From Deinococcus arboris (GTDB lineage Bacteria; Deinococcota; Deinococci; Deinococcales; Deinococcaceae): a DNA stretch of 64,000 bases. The stretch's first letter is position 1, and each line of letters starts with the position of its first letter. Where the stretch lies: the NCBI RefSeq assembly GCF_009755355.1, contig NZ_WQLB01000009.1:62001-126000 (forward strand), written 5' to 3'. The notes beneath the pieces were generated by a model. The model searched no databases, had not been told where the DNA came from, and saw only the letters and a list, made by a program, of their open reading frames with translations. Made by a program: the position numbers and the translations under genes. Positions 33,608 through 41,997 of the stretch are shown piece by piece.

Positions 33608-35338
33608 TTGAAACAGAATCTGCATTTCCTCGCGCACGCCCTGCAGGGTGGCCAGCTCTGGGCCATTCAACAGAACGTCCTGGACGAGCTACACGCGCGG
33701 GTCATGAACCCACAGGGGCACGGGCCTGGCGCCGATGAGATGACGGCCGCGCCCGTCGCTCTGACCCAGCGTGTGCCACTCGTGCGCGGTAACGGCAAAA
33801 CCGTAGCCCTCGTGACCTTTCACGGCGTGGTGATCAGCCGTGTGCCTGCCTGGGCTGAAGGCTGGGGGTACGTCAATCCGCAGCGCTTCGGCGCCGAGAT
33901 GCGGGCGCTGGCCGACGACCCGACGGTCGCGGCCATCCTGCTCAGCATTGATTCGCCAGGCGGGACGGTGGCCGGCACCGTGGAAGCTGGTGACGCGGTC
34001 GCCTATGCCAAGAGCAAGAAGCGCGTGGTGGCCGTCAGTAATGACATGGCGGCCTCGGCGGCCTACTGGGTCGCGGCCCAGGCCTCGGAGATCGTGGTGA
34101 CGCCCACGGCCATCACCGGCAGCATCGGCGTGATTGCCAGCCATGCGGATTACACGAAGATGCTCAGTACCTGGGGCATTGTCGTCACCTACGTGCGCAG
34201 CGCCGCCAAGAAGGCGCTCGGCCAGCCCTACGAGCCCTTCAGTGCCGAGGCTCAGGCCGAGTGGCAAAAGATGGTGGACGCCATGTACGCCCAGTTCATT
34301 CAGGCCGTCGCCAAGGGGCGCCGGAAGTCGCGCGCCCTCGTGACCGATGAGTGGGCCAGCGGCGAGGTGTGGACGGGGCAAGCAGCTGTCACCGCAGGCC
34401 TGGCCGACCGTGTGGGCAGCCTGGCGGGCGTGCTGGGTGAGCTAACAGGCGCCACCCCACCCCCACCGCAGGACCCGCCGCCACCGGATGACGACGAGGA
34501 TGAAGGGGACGATGACCCTGACGCCCGTGCGGATGCGCTGCGTGAGCATCAAACCTCCCTCGGCGTCGCACTGGCCAACGCGGCGAAGACCTCTCCCCCA
34601 CCCACTGCCACCGGCGACCCGGACCCACCGGCCGCCGTGCAGAATCCCAGCCCCACCGACGACCCGCCTGCCACCACGGAGGCGGGTTCGTTGACCGACC
34701 TAGATTCCGCGCCCCAGGCGCAGGAGGAAGTTATGGACCTGAAAGCCATCCTCGCCAAGGTGCAAGCCGGCGAACCCCTCAGCGCGGAGGAACGCGCCTT
34801 CCTGAATAAGCAGCTCGACGGCGGCGGCAGTGCAGCGGCAGGGCCGGCCACGCCGGCCGCTGGCCAGGCCCCCCAGGGCGCCGCGAAGATTGACCTCAGC
34901 GCCCTCACGCCCGAAGCCCGCGAGGCGGTGGAAAAAGCCCAGTCGGATGCTGCTGCGGCCAATGCCCGTGCTGAACGCGCGGAGAACACCGCCAACACCG
35001 AGCGCGACAACCGCCTGAACCGCGAGTTTGCTGAGCGCGCGGTCTCCCTGGGTCAACCCCATTCATTCGGCGCCACCCTGCGCTCGGCCCACGAAAAGCT
35101 GAGCAAGGAAGAGTACGCCGCCCTGGAACAGAGCCTCAACGCGACCGGCGCCCAGTTGGCGCTCGTGGGCGAGGCCGGGAGTAGTCAGGACCGCAAGAGC
35201 ACCGGCAACCCCAAGAGTGACTACAACGCCCGCGTCCAGGCCGCCATGAAAGAAGATCCCAAGCTGACCCGCGCGCAGGCAGGCCAGAAGGTCATGCGCG
35301 ACGACCCCCAATTCGCGGCCCAGTACCGGGGCCGCTGA
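33608..35338 (+). CDS. S49-family prohead protease fused to scaffold
   Basis: A 576-residue protein starting at TTG after GGAGG. Residues 60-270 are a SppA/lambda-C-like S49 protease: IDSPGGTVAGTVEAGD, nucleophile S150 in NDMAASAAYW and a Lys at 201/202 in RSAAKKALGQPYEPF. A proline/aspartate-rich linker (about 280-370) leads to a coiled scaffold domain (375-576). The scaffold part has its own start, as lambda Nu3 does inside C. Matures the capsid. Confidence 0.9.
   Translation: MKQNLHFLAHALQGGQLWAIQQNVLDELHARVMNPQGHGPGADEMTAAPVALTQRVPLVRGNGKTVALVTFHGVVISRVPAWAEGWGYVNPQRFGAEMRALADDPTVAAILLSIDSPGGTVAGTVEAGDAVAYAKSKKRVVAVSNDMAASAAYWVAAQASEIVVTPTAITGSIGVIASHADYTKMLSTWGIVVTYVRSAAKKALGQPYEPFSAEAQAEWQKMVDAMYAQFIQAVAKGRRKSRALVTDEWASGEVWTGQAAVTAGLADRVGSLAGVLGELTGATPPPPQDPPPPDDDEDEGDDDPDARADALREHQTSLGVALANAAKTSPPPTATGDPDPPAAVQNPSPTDDPPATTEAGSLTDLDSAPQAQEEVMDLKAILAKVQAGEPLSAEERAFLNKQLDGGGSAAAGPATPAAGQAPQGAAKIDLSALTPEAREAVEKAQSDAAAANARAERAENTANTERDNRLNREFAERAVSLGQPHSFGATLRSAHEKLSKEEYAALEQSLNATGAQLALVGEAGSSQDRKSTGNPKSDYNARVQAAMKEDPKLTRAQAGQKVMRDDPQFAAQYRGR
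34733..35338 (+). CDS. nested scaffolding protein with internal start
   Basis: Inside the protease gene and in the same frame, AGGAGG lies six bases before ATG 34733, giving a 201-residue protein (MDLKAILAKVQAGEPLSAEE, long helix AAANARAERAENTANTERDN). This mirrors lambda C/Nu3. The strong internal ribosome site is the evidence; expression is inferred. Confidence 0.7.
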   Translation: MDLKAILAKVQAGEPLSAEERAFLNKQLDGGGSAAAGPATPAAGQAPQGAAKIDLSALTPEAREAVEKAQSDAAAANARAERAENTANTERDNRLNREFAERAVSLGQPHSFGATLRSAHEKLSKEEYAALEQSLNATGAQLALVGEAGSSQDRKSTGNPKSDYNARVQAAMKEDPKLTRAQAGQKVMRDDPQFAAQYRGR

Positions 35339-35386
35339 GCGCCGCCCCGTCTCCCCTCCGCCCTCTCACCCCCTAAGGAGTCCACC

Positions 35387-35791
35387 GTGTCCACGATCAA
35401 GCCCACCGGCAGCCACGCCGGCCCCAGCGCCCGTGACCTCACCAATTTCCAGTGGCGCGCCGCCAAGCTCGTCGGCAATGTCAGCAGCGGCGACAGCTCG
35501 AAAGTCGAGAAGGAACAGACCATTGACGTGGCGGGTGCTGGCGACCACGTCGCAGGCATCATCTTCTACCCCGGCGACAAGGCCGGTGTCCGCACCACCA
35601 TCCACACGGGCGGCCGCCTGAAGGTCAAGCTCGGCTTTGCCGGGAAAGCCGGCGACCGCATCAAGTCGGGTGCGGACGGCGTGGCGCTGTTGGCCGCCGC
35701 TGGTCAGGCCTACTTCGGCACCCTGGTTGAAGGCGGGCCCAGCGGCGCCATTGCCCCCTTCGAGTTTGACCACGGCACCGTGCCTGCTTAA
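35387..35791 (+). CDS. capsid decoration protein (DUF2190-like)
   Basis: A 134-residue protein, GTG start with AAGGAG upstream. The fold pattern of small capsid-cement proteins is visible: GDHVAGIIFYPGDKAGVRTT, then KVKLGFAGKAGDRIKSGADG, and a hydrophobic end. It sits between scaffold and major capsid protein, the usual place for a decoration protein stabilising the expanded shell. Confidence 0.75.
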   Translation: MSTIKPTGSHAGPSARDLTNFQWRAAKLVGNVSSGDSSKVEKEQTIDVAGAGDHVAGIIFYPGDKAGVRTTIHTGGRLKVKLGFAGKAGDRIKSGADGVALLAAAGQAYFGTLVEGGPSGAIAPFEFDHGTVPA

Positions 35792-35811
35792 TCTGCCGCG
35801 CCCTTTCCCCT

Positions 35812-35840
35812 GCCCGCTTGAGCCCTGTGCTTCAGCGGGC
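35812..35840 (+). other. hairpin between decoration and capsid genes
   Basis: Arms GCCCGCT (35812-35818) and AGCGGGC (35834-35840) followed by TTCGCCTTTCCC. Could partially terminate or protect the mRNA end of an abundant structural gene. Confidence 0.45.
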
Positions 35841-35869
35841 TTCGCCTTTCCCGTCCCAGGAGGACACTC

Positions 35870-36970
35870 ATGCTGAAAGTTGGACTTGCGATGCTGATGG
35901 GCCCGCTGATGGCCGCTTACGACACCACCACCGGCCCCCTGCCCCCCACCAGTGAGGGCTTCCAGGCCGACCAGTACCTCACCGATATGGCGATTGATGA
36001 CACCGCCAACGACCAGGAGTTTCTGACCCCCCAGGTGTTCCCCCGCCTGGACGTCAACCGGCCCAGCGGCGAGTTCGACATGTGGGACCGGGGCAGCATG
36101 CTGCGCCCAGAGTTCCGCGAACACGCCTACGGGGACCGCCCCAACATTGCCCACGTCAAGAAGGGCAAGGGCACCTTCCGCGTGGAGCACCGCAGCCTGG
36201 AGCGTGTCGTGGAGCCCGAGGACATGGCCAGCACCCGCAATCCGCTGCAGCCGGAAGAAGACGCCGCGCTGTACCTGGCTGGGCAGATGCGCCTGGACGT
36301 GGACCTGCGGTTTGTGTCGCACGCCATGTCCGCTGATGCGGGCTGGGCGTTCCGTTACCAGGGCGTGGCCAGCAACCCGAACCACGCCGATGACACCCCC
36401 GAGTTCCTCCAGTTCGACCAGCCGGGCGTGAACGTCGCGGAATTCATTCGCGCCCGTGCCCGCCGCATGAAGCGCCTGACGGGCCGCAAGCCCAACGTGC
36501 TGCTGCTGGGCAGCGACGTGGCGGCCGCCCTGGCCTTTAACGAGGACATTGTGGACCGCGTGAAGTACGTGATGAAGGGCGTGGCCGACCTGGACCTGCT
36601 GTCCGGCTTCTTTGACGTGCCGAAGGTGCTGGACGCTTCGGGGGTCTTCAATAAGGCGCTGGAAGGCAAAGAAGACGACTTCCAGTACATCGTGAGCCCC
36701 AAGAGCATGCTGCTGACCTACGCAGCCGAGCGTCCCAGCCGCCTGAACCCGAGCGGCGGGTACACCTTCGTCTGGAACAACCTGTACACCAAGTTTGACG
36801 GCGAGCAGGAGCAGGTCGAGGGTGGCCTGGGCTTGATGCGCCGGGGCCGCGACAGCCGCAGCGGCGTGAAGTGGGTGCAGTGCCACCACGCGGTGGATAC
36901 GCAGGTCGTGGCGCCAGACCTGGGCATGTTCTTTGAAGACGTGGTGGCCGCCGCCGCGTACGACTGGTAA
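35870..36970 (+). CDS. major capsid protein
   Basis: A 366-residue protein with AGGAGG before the ATG. Identified by gene order and by patterns of the phage capsid E-type family: FDMWDRGSMLRPEFREHAYG, GRKPNVLLLGSDVAAALAFN, YIVSPKSMLLTYAAERPSRL, FFEDVVAAAAYDW at the end. Several Met codons near the start leave the exact N-terminus open. HK97-fold expected. Confidence 0.85.
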   Translation: MLKVGLAMLMGPLMAAYDTTTGPLPPTSEGFQADQYLTDMAIDDTANDQEFLTPQVFPRLDVNRPSGEFDMWDRGSMLRPEFREHAYGDRPNIAHVKKGKGTFRVEHRSLERVVEPEDMASTRNPLQPEEDAALYLAGQMRLDVDLRFVSHAMSADAGWAFRYQGVASNPNHADDTPEFLQFDQPGVNVAEFIRARARRMKRLTGRKPNVLLLGSDVAAALAFNEDIVDRVKYVMKGVADLDLLSGFFDVPKVLDASGVFNKALEGKEDDFQYIVSPKSMLLTYAAERPSRLNPSGGYTFVWNNLYTKFDGEQEQVEGGLGLMRRGRDSRSGVKWVQCHHAVDTQVVAPDLGMFFEDVVAAAAYDW

Positions 36971-36987
36971 GCCCCAGGAGGGCCCCT

Positions 36988-37716
36988 GTGACCCAAGACA
37001 AAAGTTATGTCGCGCTGAAGCCCCTGCGCTTCGGAGACCAGGCCCTGTTGCCTGGTGACCCCGTACCAGTGGAGCCGGGGCGCGACTACGGCCTGATGGT
37101 GCGCCTCAAGCAAATCGCTGAGGTGCCCGCCGGGGCGGCGGCCGTTCCGCAGCAGACCACTCCGCCTGCCGCGCCCTTCCCCGAGGGCGCGCGGCTCGTC
37201 TTCGTGGCCGAGGACGGCGCGCACAGCCTCGCCACGTTTCTCGGGGTGCTCAGGGCGCAGGCCCATGCCGCCGAGGCCTTGGACGTTGAGGAGGGCGCGC
37301 TCATCGCCTCCGTTACGTTCGAGGATGACCCAGTGCCGGTGGTCGTGCGCCTGGACAGCCTGCTGCCCGAGCAGCCCACCGCGCGACTGGTGGCAGGCCT
37401 GCTGACGGTCGCGGCCCAGCACAATGCCACTCAGGTGCAGCTCTCCGCCCAGCTCCAGGGCCAGGTGGATTTCTTGGAGCTGCTCATCCAGGCGATTCGC
37501 GCACCGGGCGACCCGCTGCCCGCCGACTTCCCAGCTGCTGAGTTCCTGGCCGAGAACGGCGTAACCACCCTGCCCGGTCTCCAGCTGCTGGCCCAGGGCG
37601 AGGAGGGCAGCGCCAACCTCCAGCGGCTGAATGGCATCGGCAAGGGCCGGGCGCGGGACATTCTGGCCGCGCTCACCCCGCCCGCACCGGATACCCCCGC
37701 CCCGCCGGAGGCCTGA
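36988..37716 (+). CDS. head-associated protein with C-terminal helix-hairpin-helix
   Basis: A 242-residue protein, GTG start after AGGAGG. N-terminal beta part (SYVALKPLRFGDQALLPGDP), a central helical region, and a C-terminal helix-hairpin-helix-like end (NLQRLNGIGKGRARDILAAL) typical of DNA-binding helices. Lies where phages encode head-completion proteins; it may contact DNA at the connector. Confidence 0.6.
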   Translation: MTQDKSYVALKPLRFGDQALLPGDPVPVEPGRDYGLMVRLKQIAEVPAGAAAVPQQTTPPAAPFPEGARLVFVAEDGAHSLATFLGVLRAQAHAAEALDVEEGALIASVTFEDDPVPVVVRLDSLLPEQPTARLVAGLLTVAAQHNATQVQLSAQLQGQVDFLELLIQAIRAPGDPLPADFPAAEFLAENGVTTLPGLQLLAQGEEGSANLQRLNGIGKGRARDILAALTPPAPDTPAPPEA

Positions 37717-37717
37717 C

Positions 37718-38185
37718 GTGACGGGCTCGTCTGACCCGCCCGCCCTGACCACCCAGCAGCTGGCGGCCGTGCGCACTTACGCCACGGCGGCCGCGCTGAA
37801 CTACCACAACGCCACGGTGCCGGTAGACGATCAGGTGGACCTCCCGGCCAGCTTTGAGCTGCACGGGAGCCTGAAGCTGGTGGCGGCCGACGTGCTGGAG
37901 GCTGCCTGCCTGCAAGCCTCCAAGGCGGCTACGGGCAGCAGCGGCGGCGTGAAACGGGTCAAGGTTGAAGGCGAAGTGGAGATCGAGCGCTTCGCTGCGA
38001 CGCCTGTGGACAGCGTGACCGCCCAGACGTGGTGTGACCGAGCGGCGCGGCTGCGCAAAGAGGTCAGCGCGGCCAGCGGCGGCGGCATCAGGGTCATCCC
38101 CTCGCCGGTGGCGGGGATGCGGGTGGGCGGCAACCCTGAGCCCGTGTTCCGGGTCACGCGGCCCTGCCGCGAGGACAGCCCGTGA
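37718..38185 (+). CDS. head-tail connector-like protein, 155 residues
   Basis: GTG start two bases after the previous stop. Helical protein (AALNYHNATVPVDDQVDLPA, AADVLEAACLQASKAATG) with a beta hairpin in the middle (VKRVKVEGEVEIERF). Gene order suggests an adaptor beneath the portal. Family not certain. Confidence 0.6.
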   Translation: MTGSSDPPALTTQQLAAVRTYATAAALNYHNATVPVDDQVDLPASFELHGSLKLVAADVLEAACLQASKAATGSSGGVKRVKVEGEVEIERFAATPVDSVTAQTWCDRAARLRKEVSAASGGGIRVIPSPVAGMRVGGNPEPVFRVTRPCREDSP

Positions 38186-38559
38186 GTCTGCTGGATGAGA
38201 TTCGCGGCGCAGTGGCCTCGGCCAACACCCCGGAGATGCTGGCGGTGCGCTTCCGGCACGAGGGCATCTTCACCAAAACCCAGAACGGCCGCGAGCGCGA
38301 GTATCCCTGCCGCTTCAGTGTGCGTGACCCGGTCAAGGGCAGCCGCGACCAGATTGCCGCCGCTGAAGCGTTTGCCACCTCGCAGAGCGTGGCTTTCCGC
38401 GACGTGCGCGAGCTGCGCGTGCACCCTGACCACACACGCCCACCAGAGGGCGCCGTCCTGACCACACCCTGGGACGGCGGCCGCCTGGAAGTGCGCAGCT
38501 GGAGTCAGCCCAGCGACTTCACCGGCCAGGCCCTCGCGCTGTGTGTGCTCCGGAGGTGA
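38182..38559 (+). CDS. head-tail joining protein, 125 residues
   Basis: GTG overlapping the preceding stop. The beta-rich C-terminus (RLEVRSWSQPSDFTGQALAL) and a helix at the N-terminus resemble small stopper proteins. Assigned by position between connector and tail-terminator genes. Confidence 0.55.
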   Translation: MSLLDEIRGAVASANTPEMLAVRFRHEGIFTKTQNGREREYPCRFSVRDPVKGSRDQIAAAEAFATSQSVAFRDVRELRVHPDHTRPPEGAVLTTPWDGGRLEVRSWSQPSDFTGQALALCVLRR

Positions 38560-38562
38560 GCC

Positions 38563-39000
38563 GTGCCCGCCATCCCGCAACACATCGCGCAGCTGCTGAC
38601 GGCCGCCGTCCCAGCAGGGACGCCGATTCTTCAGCCTGACCAACAACGCATCCCTGCTGAGTGGGAGGAGGAAGATGGGCACGGCGAAATCGTGGAGGGT
38701 GGGCGCCGTGGCCTGGCTGTGTACATCGAGCAGCGCGCGCCCCAGGGCTATGTGCAGGTCGAGGAGCCCACGGCCGTCCTCAGTGCGGGTGTCCAGGACG
38801 TGTACTGGACGGCTGTAGCTGCCGTGGCGCCCAGCCACGAGGCCGCGCGCACCCTGACCGACCTCATCCGCCCGGCCCTCATCGGGGTCCCCGGCGCCGA
38901 CCCCGGCTTTTACCGTCCCCAATCCCCGCCCTCGCTGCTGCCGCTGGGCAGTGGCGTGGTCATGCTCCGCGCCGTGTACGCCCGCACCCTTCTCGCCTGA
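38563..39000 (+). CDS. tail-terminator-like protein, 145 residues
   Basis: GTG start after GGAGGTGAGCC. Alpha/beta protein with LAVYIEQRAPQGYVQVEEPT and a helix (SHEAARTLTDLIRPALIG), matching the general form of tail terminators that stop tube growth. It lies just before the tube gene. Position-based. Confidence 0.55.
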   Translation: MPAIPQHIAQLLTAAVPAGTPILQPDQQRIPAEWEEEDGHGEIVEGGRRGLAVYIEQRAPQGYVQVEEPTAVLSAGVQDVYWTAVAAVAPSHEAARTLTDLIRPALIGVPGADPGFYRPQSPPSLLPLGSGVVMLRAVYARTLLA

Positions 39001-39015
39001 CCTTGGAGGTCCCCT

Positions 39016-39675
39016 ATGCCCCTTGTCGTTTCCAACGCTGCCACCGCCCGCCTGAGCGGGAACATGGTCCCCGAAGGCCGCATCATCTATTTCGACCCCG
39101 TGGAGGGCTTCACAGGCGTGACGTTTGCCGACCTGGGCCTGTTCCCCGAGGATGCCACCATCTTCCCGAACGCGGAAATCACCCGCGAGGCCATCCGGGC
39201 ACTGAACCCGGAGGGCGGCCCCAGCATCGTGGTGGATGAGCGGATTACCGAAACCGACATCACCTACGAAGTGCCGGTTCTGACCCCCGACGATACGGTG
39301 CGCTCGCTGCACAACGGCGCCCCCGCCGTGGCCCTGGCCGATACGGACATGGCCGGCATCAAGGTCAGCCCGTTCAGTCCCGGGGCCAGCATCCTGGGGC
39401 GGCTGATTGTGGTGGCCAAACGGCCCGGCACTGACCCCGCCCGGCTGTTCCGTGTGTTCTGGCACCCACGCGCCGCTCTTCAGAGCAACGGGACCGGCGA
39501 CAGCCAGGGTGAGGAGACGCTGCTGTTCAACATCTCGGTGCGCGCCCACACCTATGAGCCTGGCGCCGACTTTACGGACGTGGCCTCGCAAATCACGCCC
39601 TACGGCGCCATCTTCACCGTGCCTGCCAACAAACTCCAGACGCTGCTGGACAAGCTGGCCGACGAAGCCGCTTAA
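39016..39675 (+). CDS. major tail (tube) protein
   Basis: A 219-residue beta-rich protein (GNMVPEGRIIYFDPVEGFTG, ASILGRLIVVAKRPGTDPAR, FNISVRAHTYEPGADFTDVA) with a short C-terminal helix. A good ribosome site (GGAGG) precedes the ATG. It follows the terminator-like gene and precedes chaperone-like genes and the tape measure, as in siphoviruses. A long stable hairpin follows. Confidence 0.78.
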   Translation: MPLVVSNAATARLSGNMVPEGRIIYFDPVEGFTGVTFADLGLFPEDATIFPNAEITREAIRALNPEGGPSIVVDERITETDITYEVPVLTPDDTVRSLHNGAPAVALADTDMAGIKVSPFSPGASILGRLIVVAKRPGTDPARLFRVFWHPRAALQSNGTGDSQGEETLLFNISVRAHTYEPGADFTDVASQITPYGAIFTVPANKLQTLLDKLADEAA

Positions 39676-39690
39676 ATCCGGCATGACACA

Positions 39691-39724
39691 GCGGCCTGCC
39701 CTGCACCTTTTTCCGGCAGGCCGC
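39691..39724 (+). other. hairpin after the tail tube gene
   Basis: Perfect ten-base arms GCGGCCTGCC (39691-39700) and GGCAGGCCGC (39715-39724) with a loop containing five T. No T run after it. Likely attenuates or processes transcription after the abundant tube gene. Confidence 0.5.
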
Positions 39725-39746
39725 TGCCTTCACAACAGGAGAATCT

Positions 39747-39914
39747 ATGTTTGACACGGAACTGGCCGAGCAACTGGCCCGGCACGGCGACCAGGCGCAG
39801 GCCTGCCGCGTGACCCGCGAGGCGTTTGAAGGCATGTGCGCCGCGCTGGGCGTGCCCCCAGCGGAAGTGCAGACCGAGGTGCAGGCCCAGTTAACGCCCA
39901 AGGCTCGGGCCTGA
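39747..39914 (+). CDS. small protein after the tail tube, 55 residues
   Basis: AACAGGAG precedes the ATG. Helical (TELAEQLARHGDQAQACRVT, AFEGMCAALGVPPAEVQTEV). Its TGA overlaps the next ATG (TGATG). A small tail-assembly accessory protein is plausible. Confidence 0.6.
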   Translation: MFDTELAEQLARHGDQAQACRVTREAFEGMCAALGVPPAEVQTEVQAQLTPKARA

Positions 39915-40318
39915 TGCTGCCAGTGCGCCGGGTGGTGCCGCTTACCGGTGGCATGGTCACGCTTCATGCCTGGCCCGCCACAGTTGCCGAGGGCCACCTG
40001 CACGACCTGCTGGCGTTTACCCAGACCCTCGGGGCGCTGCGCGAGGATTGGCAGGAGCTGGCCTACGACGACGTGGAGCCCGCTGTCTGGGGCATGTTCT
40101 GGCGCCTGGTGCAGGCCAGTCTGCGCGGTCAGGCCCTGCCCCGTCCCGTCAGCTGGGCCGACCGCGTGGAATTGGTGGGCGCCATGTGGGAACTCAATGA
40201 CCTGGAGGCCGCCGAGGGAAAACTGACGGCCCTGCTCCAGCGGGCCGAACAGCGGCGCCTGAGGGTGACGGCGCAGCTGCTGCAGCTGCTGGAACAGGGC
40301 CAGAAGACGACACCCTAG
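39914..40318 (+). CDS. tail assembly chaperone-like protein, upstream part (G-like)
   Basis: A 134-residue helical protein (HLHDLLAFTQTLGALREDWQ, GMFWRLVQASLRGQALPRPV) between the tail tube and tape measure, the place of lambda gpG. The next gene is in the -1 frame and its frame stays open back into this one, so a frameshifted fusion (GT-like) is possible, though no clear slippery heptamer was found. Confidence 0.55.
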   Translation: MLPVRRVVPLTGGMVTLHAWPATVAEGHLHDLLAFTQTLGALREDWQELAYDDVEPAVWGMFWRLVQASLRGQALPRPVSWADRVELVGAMWELNDLEAAEGKLTALLQRAEQRRLRVTAQLLQLLEQGQKTTP

Positions 40319-40326
40319 ACGAGTTC

Positions 40327-40689
40327 GTGGTGCGCGTGTTCGGCGCCAAGGCCTACGACACCGTGATGGCCATGCCGCTGGCCCTCATCGCCCGCGCCGC
40401 TGGCATTCAGGGCGAGCGGGACGCCGAGGCGCGCCTGCTGGTGCTCCAGGACATCAGCCTCGCCACTGGCCTAAAGCTCGGGCAGAGCTATGTGGACCCC
40501 AAGAACCCAGGAGGCAGGCCGAAGCGCGGCGAGGCGTTTTACAGCCTGGAAAAATTTAACGACCACGTGGAGCACGTCGAAAAACTGGCGCGCCCCTGGC
40601 TCCACACACCGGCCGCACGGAAAGCCCGCCGCGAGGCGGAGGAGGAACGGCGCATGGACGCCTTCGAGCGCGCCCTGAGGGCCAAATGA
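40327..40689 (+). CDS. tail assembly chaperone-like protein, downstream part (T-like)
   Basis: A 120-residue protein (MAMPLALIARAAGIQGERDA, charged helix RKARREAEEERRMDAFERAL). Its own GTG lacks a strong ribosome site; the -1 reading from the previous gene would join EDDTLDEF directly to it. It ends overlapping the next ATG. Confidence 0.5.
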   Translation: MVRVFGAKAYDTVMAMPLALIARAAGIQGERDAEARLLVLQDISLATGLKLGQSYVDPKNPGGRPKRGEAFYSLEKFNDHVEHVEKLARPWLHTPAARKARREAEEERRMDAFERALRAK

Positions 40690-41147
40690 AACTGGACAGT
40701 CAAAAACTGGAGCGGCAGCTGCTGGGCCTGATTGCCGCCGCCGAGGCCATGCCGGCAGCCGCGCCACAGGTGGCGGCCGAGACGCGCGGGCACCTGATTG
40801 TCGGCGCGCAGGCCAACATCTACAACACCGCGAGCGGCGCCTACGAGCGCACCCAGGACTATCTCCGGAGCCTGGACGCCAGGGCGCGCACCTCAAAGTA
40901 CAAAGTGACCGTGACAGTCAGCAGCACCGCCGACTACGCCCTGGTTATCGAGACCGGGCGTGAGGGCAACCTGGTGCAGTTACAGGCCGAGGCTCTGAAG
41001 CGCCCGAACGCGGCCCCCGCCTACACCGAGGGCCGCAGCGGGGTGGAGTGGTGGCTGCCGGGGCCGGTCCTGACCGGCAGTCAAGTGTTTGCTTTACGCC
41101 GTCTAGAAGCCTTGTTTCTTAAGAAGGTACGGGCGGCGCTGCGCTAG
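40686..41147 (+). CDS. HK97-gp10-like tail/neck protein, 153 residues
   Basis: ATGA overlap. N-terminal helix (LERQLLGLIAAAEAMPAAAP) then ANIYNTASGAYERTQDYLRS and SSTADYALVIETGREGN, patterns seen in HK97 gp10-type proteins that act in tail completion. Usually nearer the connector genes, so its place here is slightly unusual. Confidence 0.55.
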   Translation: MKLDSQKLERQLLGLIAAAEAMPAAAPQVAAETRGHLIVGAQANIYNTASGAYERTQDYLRSLDARARTSKYKVTVTVSSTADYALVIETGREGNLVQLQAEALKRPNAAPAYTEGRSGVEWWLPGPVLTGSQVFALRRLEALFLKKVRAALR

Positions 41148-41152
41148 TTCAG

Positions 41153-41956
41153 CTACTTCACGAAATCCCAGCTGTGCCACACGACGCCGTTGACATATGC
41201 GTTCACACAGCGGTACTCGTCCCGAATTAAGGCGCCGTAGCTGTTCTGAGCATCCACAAGGCCAACTGTCACCCAATAATTGTTGGGGTAGGCATAAACG
41301 CGAACGGCCCCAAAGTTAGCCGTGGCAGGGGATTTCAGTCGAGCGAAGACGAGATTTGCACAGTGGGCAGCAAAATCTTCTGGCTTGAGAGTCAGAGGTA
41401 AAGACGTTTTTGATCCATACGTGAAGTCATAACCGGGGAAAGGCTTCTTTTCATAGACCACCTCAATTGGTTTTGTCGCACCGATCTTGGTCCGCAACTC
41501 GGCATTGAGGGCAATCGTTGGGGTGGTTGGCGGAGGCGCCGAGGTCGTTGGGGCAGGCTTCGGCGCGGGCATCAACACCAGTGGTGTTGAAGGTTTGGTC
41601 GCCCCTGACGCAACTGGCACAGGCGCTTTACTGAGTGACGCAGTCACTTTCAAGCCGAAGGCTCTTTGCACATCCATCAAGGGCACGACGATGGCCCCTC
41701 CGATGTTTGTGACCCGCGCAGACAGTGGCGCGGGTTGCCCATTACGCGTTGCAGCTTCCGGCATCCCGACAGGCAGGAAAAGCGTGATATTGCCCTTCGT
41801 CAGTGTTAGATCGCCTCCCTGGTTACGGGAAGTGATGCCGTTCTCCTGCGCAAATTCCTGCAAGTTGACGTACTCCACACCGTTCTGTGTGTAAGTGGTT
41901 GCCGCCGCCGCCGCCGAACAGAGGGTAGCCACCAACAGTGCTCCAAGAGATCGCAT
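41153..41956 (-). CDS. reverse-strand secreted moron with stalk-like domain
   Basis: A 267-residue protein encoded against the tail operon. Signal peptide MRSLGALLVATLCSAAAAA, then a stalk-type domain (NGVEYVNLQEFAQENGITSR, VVPLMDVQRAFGLKVTAS), a proline/threonine linker, and a C-terminal domain with two cysteines (AHCANLVFARLKSPATANFG, DEYRCVNAYVNGVVW). GC is lower than its neighbours. Gene orientation and composition fit a moron expressed from the lysogen. Related in form to 4050-5192. Confidence 0.72.
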   Translation of the reverse strand: MRSLGALLVATLCSAAAAATTYTQNGVEYVNLQEFAQENGITSRNQGGDLTLTKGNITLFLPVGMPEAATRNGQPAPLSARVTNIGGAIVVPLMDVQRAFGLKVTASLSKAPVPVASGATKPSTPLVLMPAPKPAPTTSAPPPTTPTIALNAELRTKIGATKPIEVVYEKKPFPGYDFTYGSKTSLPLTLKPEDFAAHCANLVFARLKSPATANFGAVRVYAYPNNYWVTVGLVDAQNSYGALIRDEYRCVNAYVNGVVWHSWDFVK

Positions 41957-41997
41957 AGCCCCACCGTACCCGCCCGCTCTTTCAGGAGACTCACAAC

